A DNA stretch of 64,000 nt. Origin: Paracoccus gahaiensis. GTDB taxonomy: Bacteria; Pseudomonadota; Alphaproteobacteria; Rhodobacterales; Rhodobacteraceae. The notes beneath the pieces were generated by a model. It made no database searches. It saw nothing but the letters and a program-made list of their open reading frames with translations, and was not told where the DNA came from. The translations under genes were made by a program, and so were the position numbers. This document shows, piece after piece, positions 60,629-64,000 of the stretch (positions are counted from its first letter, which is position 1; each line of letters starts with the position of its first letter). The DNA lies in the NCBI RefSeq assembly GCF_005048225.1, contig NZ_SUNI01000007.1, forward strand, positions 87,252-151,251. Reading direction: 5' to 3'.

Positions 60629-63028
60629 CTAACCCTGCAAAGCGCCAAACCTCGACTCCTGACGCGGCATGAGCCGCTGCAGGTCGCTGATGCCGGCCGA
60701 GTCCAGTCGGACGCCTTTGAACTTGCCCGGAAGGTCGCCGTCGAAAAGGCCGGCCAGACGGCCCCAAGCGGCGACACGCCGGACCTCTTCGTCGTCAGCG
60801 CGGTCCCGCACGCGGTCGGCGAGGCCAGGATCGGCGTCGAGCGCGCGCCAGATTGTGGGGTAGCCGCCGGCGAGCAACACCCAGAGCGCCATCCGCCGCC
60901 AGCCCTCGCCGCCCAGCTCGTACCCAAGTACGGCCAGCGCGCTCGCCTGATAGAGCGCAACCATATTGATGACGCGTTTTATCTGGCGGGGATTGTTCGG
61001 CATCAATGCGTGGAGATCCTGCAGGTGGTGGCGGATCTCGGCCTCGGTCGCGGGGGACAGCGCGGTACCGATGATGGTGGCGTCACGGACCATCTGCGTC
61101 GCCGCCGCACGCAGCCCCTTGTCCTTGATGGCGTCCACCTTCTTCATGGCCGACCGCACCTCCGCGTCGCGTTGCACCCCGCTCTGCCGTCGGGCGACGG
61201 CCTTCGCCGCATCCATAATCTCTCTCTGCTGCGCGACCCCTGCACCGCCGCCGGCCTCCGCGCCGAGCAATGCGTCGACGTAGCTGTCGATCTGCTCCTG
61301 CGACGTGCTTGGAAGAAGAAAGGAAAGCTGCAGCGACTTCTCGGCGAAGTGGCCTCCAAAGGTGCGCGGATCCTGCCCATCGGCGAGCATTTCGACATAG
61401 GCCTGCGCATAACACTTCTCGATCCAGGCGCGGTCACCGAGGATCAGGTAGACGATCTGCGGCGAGTTGAACACGGTCATCAGTCCGCGCATCAGGTCGA
61501 CGACATGGGTCGGCTGACAGCGGTCGAGATCGTCGATGACGATGAGGATCGGCCGGCGCAGCGAGGCGCAGAAGCTGCGGAAGTGCTCCTTGAACTGGCG
61601 GAGCGGATCGCCCGCCCCGAGGACCTGAGGATCGCCGCCCTGGCCGGCGGCCCTGATCAGCCATTCCGTGCCGGTTCTGAGGGACAGGAGCAGCTGAATC
61701 CCCGACCCCCCGGCGAGGGCGAGCAGAACCAGCGCAAGAAGGCTCTTCGGAGCCGTGCTTTGGGAGTTTTCGGCAAAGATTTCCGGAACAACGCGGAATA
61801 GCGCCCAGAGCGCGACAAGAAGGACGACCAAGGAGAAGATGCGGATGAGCGTGTCCCGGCTCATGACGCGCCAGACCATTTCCTCGACCCATTCAAGCAG
61901 GCGGTAGTGGTCCGGGAACGGCTCCAGAAGCTGCGACCGGACGCTGAGGTAGAAATTCCACCAGGAGGGCTGGATGTGCTCGTTCTGCCAGGCGTTGAAG
62001 GTCGCGGCGATCCAGGGGGGGCTGACCGGGCCATCGTCCTGGGCGAGGCCAAGAGCGAGTGCGGCCCGGCGCGGCCAGCGGCCGCCCGGGGCCCGCGCGC
62101 GCGCTGCCGGCCAATCCTCCATCGCGACGCGCGCGCCGAGTTCCGCCGCGAGGTCGGCGCGCCCCTGTTGCTTGTCGTCCGTCTCGGTCAGGATAGACCG
62201 GAGGAAGTTGGCGAAGGTGGTCTTGCCGCCGCCCCAGGGTGCGTCGATATGCATGATGAAGGCGGCGGCGTCGCGATCGTCGCCACCCGTCTTCGGCTGC
62301 TGGTCCTCCCAGATCCTGCACACCAGGTGCGCCATCGCGATGGCAAGGGCCCCGCGGCCAAGCCTGTCGCGGCGCTGCTGGGGACGATCGTCGGCAAGCC
62401 GGGTGCTTTGATTGGTCTGGAGTGGTTGGACGGCCCTGATAAGCGCTCTTGCGTCAAGCCGGCTCGTCGCGAGACGTGCTTCAAGATCGGCGCTCGGCCG
62501 CGAAAGCAATGCGACGACGACCGACTCAACGGTTTGCGCATCGTTTCTCCGAAGGCGTTCGAGCAGATCCTGCAGGGTGTCAGAGAGGCCAGGACGTGCG
62601 CGCTTCGTCGCCGCGCGCGGCGCTTCCAGGTACGAAAGCCGCTCGGCGTAGTCGCTGTCCAACACGCCTTGAAGGAACGCCGTGTCGAACAGGTCCTGAT
62701 CGACGGCGTCAGCGAGGCGCTTGACAGCCGCCGGCGCCGCCTCCCCCTCGCGCCCCCAGAGCACGGCCGCAATGAAGAGGGCGGACGCGGAGACGATGAG
62801 CTGCCCGGCTTGCTTGACCGCATTTACCGCCGCCGTCCGGGCGAAGAGCTCGTGGAGCTCTGGCGTCAGGGAGGGGCCGAGGATCCTCTCCACTGCGTCG
62901 AGGACATCGCGAACGTATTCGGTCTCGACCCGCGCGGAGCCTTCAGCGCCCTCCCCCTCGACTCCGGAGCCAAATTCGGGCGACGAAGATCCTGCTGCTA
63001 CCATCACGTAAACAACCGATATGGACAT
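60629..63028 (-). CDS. KAP-family P-loop NTPase (candidate defence gene)
   Basis: A 799-residue KAP NTPase. Walker A is DAPWGGGKTT (about 262-271), followed by ATFNAWQNE, two transmembrane segments inserted in the domain (about 394-414 and 429-450), Walker B RRPILIVIDDLDRCQP (about 491-506) and LMPNNPRQIKRVIN, all standard for the family. The N-terminal 240 residues are helical; residues about 60-100 (FARTAAVNAVKQAGQ...) faintly recall a Clp-N repeat. KAP proteins include PifA, the phage-exclusion protein of plasmid F. IS fragments lie on both sides. No partner gene is visible. Start is uncertain; ATG 63004 is an alternative. Confidence 0.85.
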   Translation of the reverse strand: MSISVVYVMVAAGSSSPEFGSGVEGEGAEGSARVETEYVRDVLDAVERILGPSLTPELHELFARTAAVNAVKQAGQLIVSASALFIAAVLWGREGEAAPAAVKRLADAVDQDLFDTAFLQGVLDSDYAERLSYLEAPRAATKRARPGLSDTLQDLLERLRRNDAQTVESVVVALLSRPSADLEARLATSRLDARALIRAVQPLQTNQSTRLADDRPQQRRDRLGRGALAIAMAHLVCRIWEDQQPKTGGDDRDAAAFIMHIDAPWGGGKTTFANFLRSILTETDDKQQGRADLAAELGARVAMEDWPAARARAPGGRWPRRAALALGLAQDDGPVSPPWIAATFNAWQNEHIQPSWWNFYLSVRSQLLEPFPDHYRLLEWVEEMVWRVMSRDTLIRIFSLVVLLVALWALFRVVPEIFAENSQSTAPKSLLALVLLALAGGSGIQLLLSLRTGTEWLIRAAGQGGDPQVLGAGDPLRQFKEHFRSFCASLRRPILIVIDDLDRCQPTHVVDLMRGLMTVFNSPQIVYLILGDRAWIEKCYAQAYVEMLADGQDPRTFGGHFAEKSLQLSFLLPSTSQEQIDSYVDALLGAEAGGGAGVAQQREIMDAAKAVARRQSGVQRDAEVRSAMKKVDAIKDKGLRAAATQMVRDATIIGTALSPATEAEIRHHLQDLHALMPNNPRQIKRVINMVALYQASALAVLGYELGGEGWRRMALWVLLAGGYPTIWRALDADPGLADRVRDRADDEEVRRVAAWGRLAGLFDGDLPGKFKGVRLDSAGISDLQRLMPRQESRFGALQG

Positions 63029-63148
63029 ATGCCTGAGGGAGCCATCAGCTTACTGCGAAACCAGCGCAACGTCACCGGTCATTTTCCTGATGCTCTGCTC
63101 CCTGAAAACTGGTCTTGTCGCGTATTCGTGCCGCCCCAAGTGCTTGTT

Positions 63149-63976
63149 TTAGGCCACCTGGCGTTCGAAGGCCAAGGGGCTTTTCCCTCCCAAGGCTGAA
63201 TGCCGGCGGCGCGGGTTATAGAAGCCGTTGATGTATTGAAAGATGGCCGTCTCGGCTTGGCGGCGGGTCTCCCAAGTGCGTCGCCAGATCAGCTCTGCGT
63301 TGATGGTTTTGAAGAAGGTTTCGACAGCAGCGTTGTCATAGCAATTTCCCTTGCCGCTCATTGACGCTTTCAGGCCATGTTCGAGCATGATTTTCTGGTA
63401 GTCATGCGAGCAGTATTGGCTGCCACGGTCGCTGTGGAAGATGCAGCCCCAAAGCGGTGATCGCAGGGCAATGGCCATCTTCAGCGCCCGGATCGCTAAA
63501 TCGCGTTTCATGCGGTTGCTCACGGCCCAACCGATCACCCGCCGGGAATGCAGGTCCAGGATCACCGCCAGATACAACCAGCCCTCGCGGGTCCAGATAT
63601 AGCTGATATCGCCCGCCCATTTCTGGTTCGGTCGATCTGTGGTGAAGTCACGGTCCAGCAAGTTCGGCGCGATGTTGAACATGTGGTCGCTGTCAGTGGT
63701 CGCTTTCCATTTCCTCGTTCGTTCAACGACGATCCCGTTCTCGCGCATCAGTCGCCCGACCCTGCGGTGCCCGACATCGACCCCGACTTCCTTCAGTTCC
63801 TCTGTCATCCTGAGGCGGCCGTAGCTACCCAGGCTCAGTCGCAACTGCTCCTTGATGTGCGCCAGAACCACCATGTCCATGTGAGCTGCTGCCGGTTTCG
63901 TGGACACGAAGATAAGATCGTGACCAAGGAACTGGAGAGTGGATATGACAAGACGGAAGTTTAGCCGTGAGTTCAA
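63149..63976 (-). pseudogene. IS3-family transposase OrfB, 5'-truncated
   Basis: The integrase core is intact: Asp in PNQKWAGDISYIW, Asp in IFHSDRGSQYCS and Glu in DNAAVETFFKTINAE, ending RRRHSALGGKSPLAFERQVA. Similarity to IS3 OrfB starts only at about MDMVVLAHIKEQLRLSLGSYGR; the preceding 30 or so residues come from another element reading the other way, and no OrfA precedes it. The element was therefore cut at about 63885-63895. Confidence 0.85.
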
Positions 63977-64000
63977 AATCGAGGCTGTCAGGCTGGTGAC
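63885..64000 (+). mobile_element. Left end of a second IS3-family element with start of OrfA
   Basis: ATG 63945 opens MTRRKFSREFKIEAVRLV, the start of an IS3 OrfA of a different subgroup from the fragment at 60199, and runs off the window. The 60 bases before it (GGTTTCGTGGACACGAAG, then a GGA-rich leader) resemble the inverted-repeat end of such elements. It points away from, and appears to have cut into, the OrfB at 63149. The exact end is approximate. Confidence 0.65.

Overview
The window is GC-rich DNA from an alphaproteobacterium of the Rhodobacteraceae, most likely Paracoccus or a close relative. This rests on gene content and style: a Calvin-type class II aldolase beside a class I FBPase, type II lumazine synthase under an FMN riboswitch, Hint_2/RTX proteins, a PedF-type quinoprotein locus, IS3 fragments, and a GC-hairpin/ATATTT intergenic repeat of a style I know from this family. 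It looks chromosomal up to about 53 kb and accessory or mobile after that. No rRNA, CRISPR array or prophage was seen.

Layout. (1) 0-1.4 kb: the end of an unknown gene and a GT4 glycosyltransferase. (2) 1.4-10 kb, minus strand: glpD, glpK and a five-gene Dpp/Opp-type ABC importer, possibly one transcript. (3) 10-12 kb: a GNAT acetyltransferase and a ChaC-like gamma-glutamylcyclotransferase. (4) 12-18 kb: a tightly overlapping operon of DeoR regulator, EryH-like and EryI-like tetrulose-phosphate isomerases, FBPase and class II aldolase, divergent from transketolase. Together these could route tetrose phosphates through sedoheptulose bisphosphate into the pentose phosphate pool. (5) 18-22 kb: ribH with its riboswitch, tgt, two Fe-S assembly genes, the glycolytic tpiA and tRNA-Arg(CCG). 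(6) 22-28 kb: sulfate importer cysPTWA with two small leader ORFs, an Rrf2 regulator, a Lrp regulator, a small membrane peptide and an RBBP9-like hydrolase.

(7) 28-48.4 kb: a periplasmic alcohol-oxidation locus. A PQQ alcohol dehydrogenase carries the D-x-D pair that marks lanthanide-dependent enzymes. With it are a PedF cytochrome, a beta-propeller protein, two orphan quinoprotein-associated binding proteins, a Sel1 protein, a FIST sensor / hybrid kinase / response regulator set, and an orphan NosR-like flavo-ferredoxin with its ApbE flavin transferase. The locus is bracketed by two large RTX proteins: one has an internal 277-residue duplication and a Hint domain, the other three copies of a roughly 160-residue repeat I cannot place.

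(8) 49-53 kb: a GntR-FCD regulator, a DctPQM TRAP importer and a second RpiB-like isomerase, apparently the surviving front of a longer sugar-acid operon. Behind them lies decayed DNA with the tail of another GntR regulator. (9) 54-59 kb: a CheB-CheR-PAS-PAS-HWE kinase fusion, a single-domain response regulator and a stand-alone CheB. (10) 59-64 kb: an accessory island with 147-bp inverted repeats around a small membrane-protein gene, IS3 fragments, a KAP-family P-loop NTPase (a candidate defence gene), and two IS3 elements meeting head to head at the window edge.
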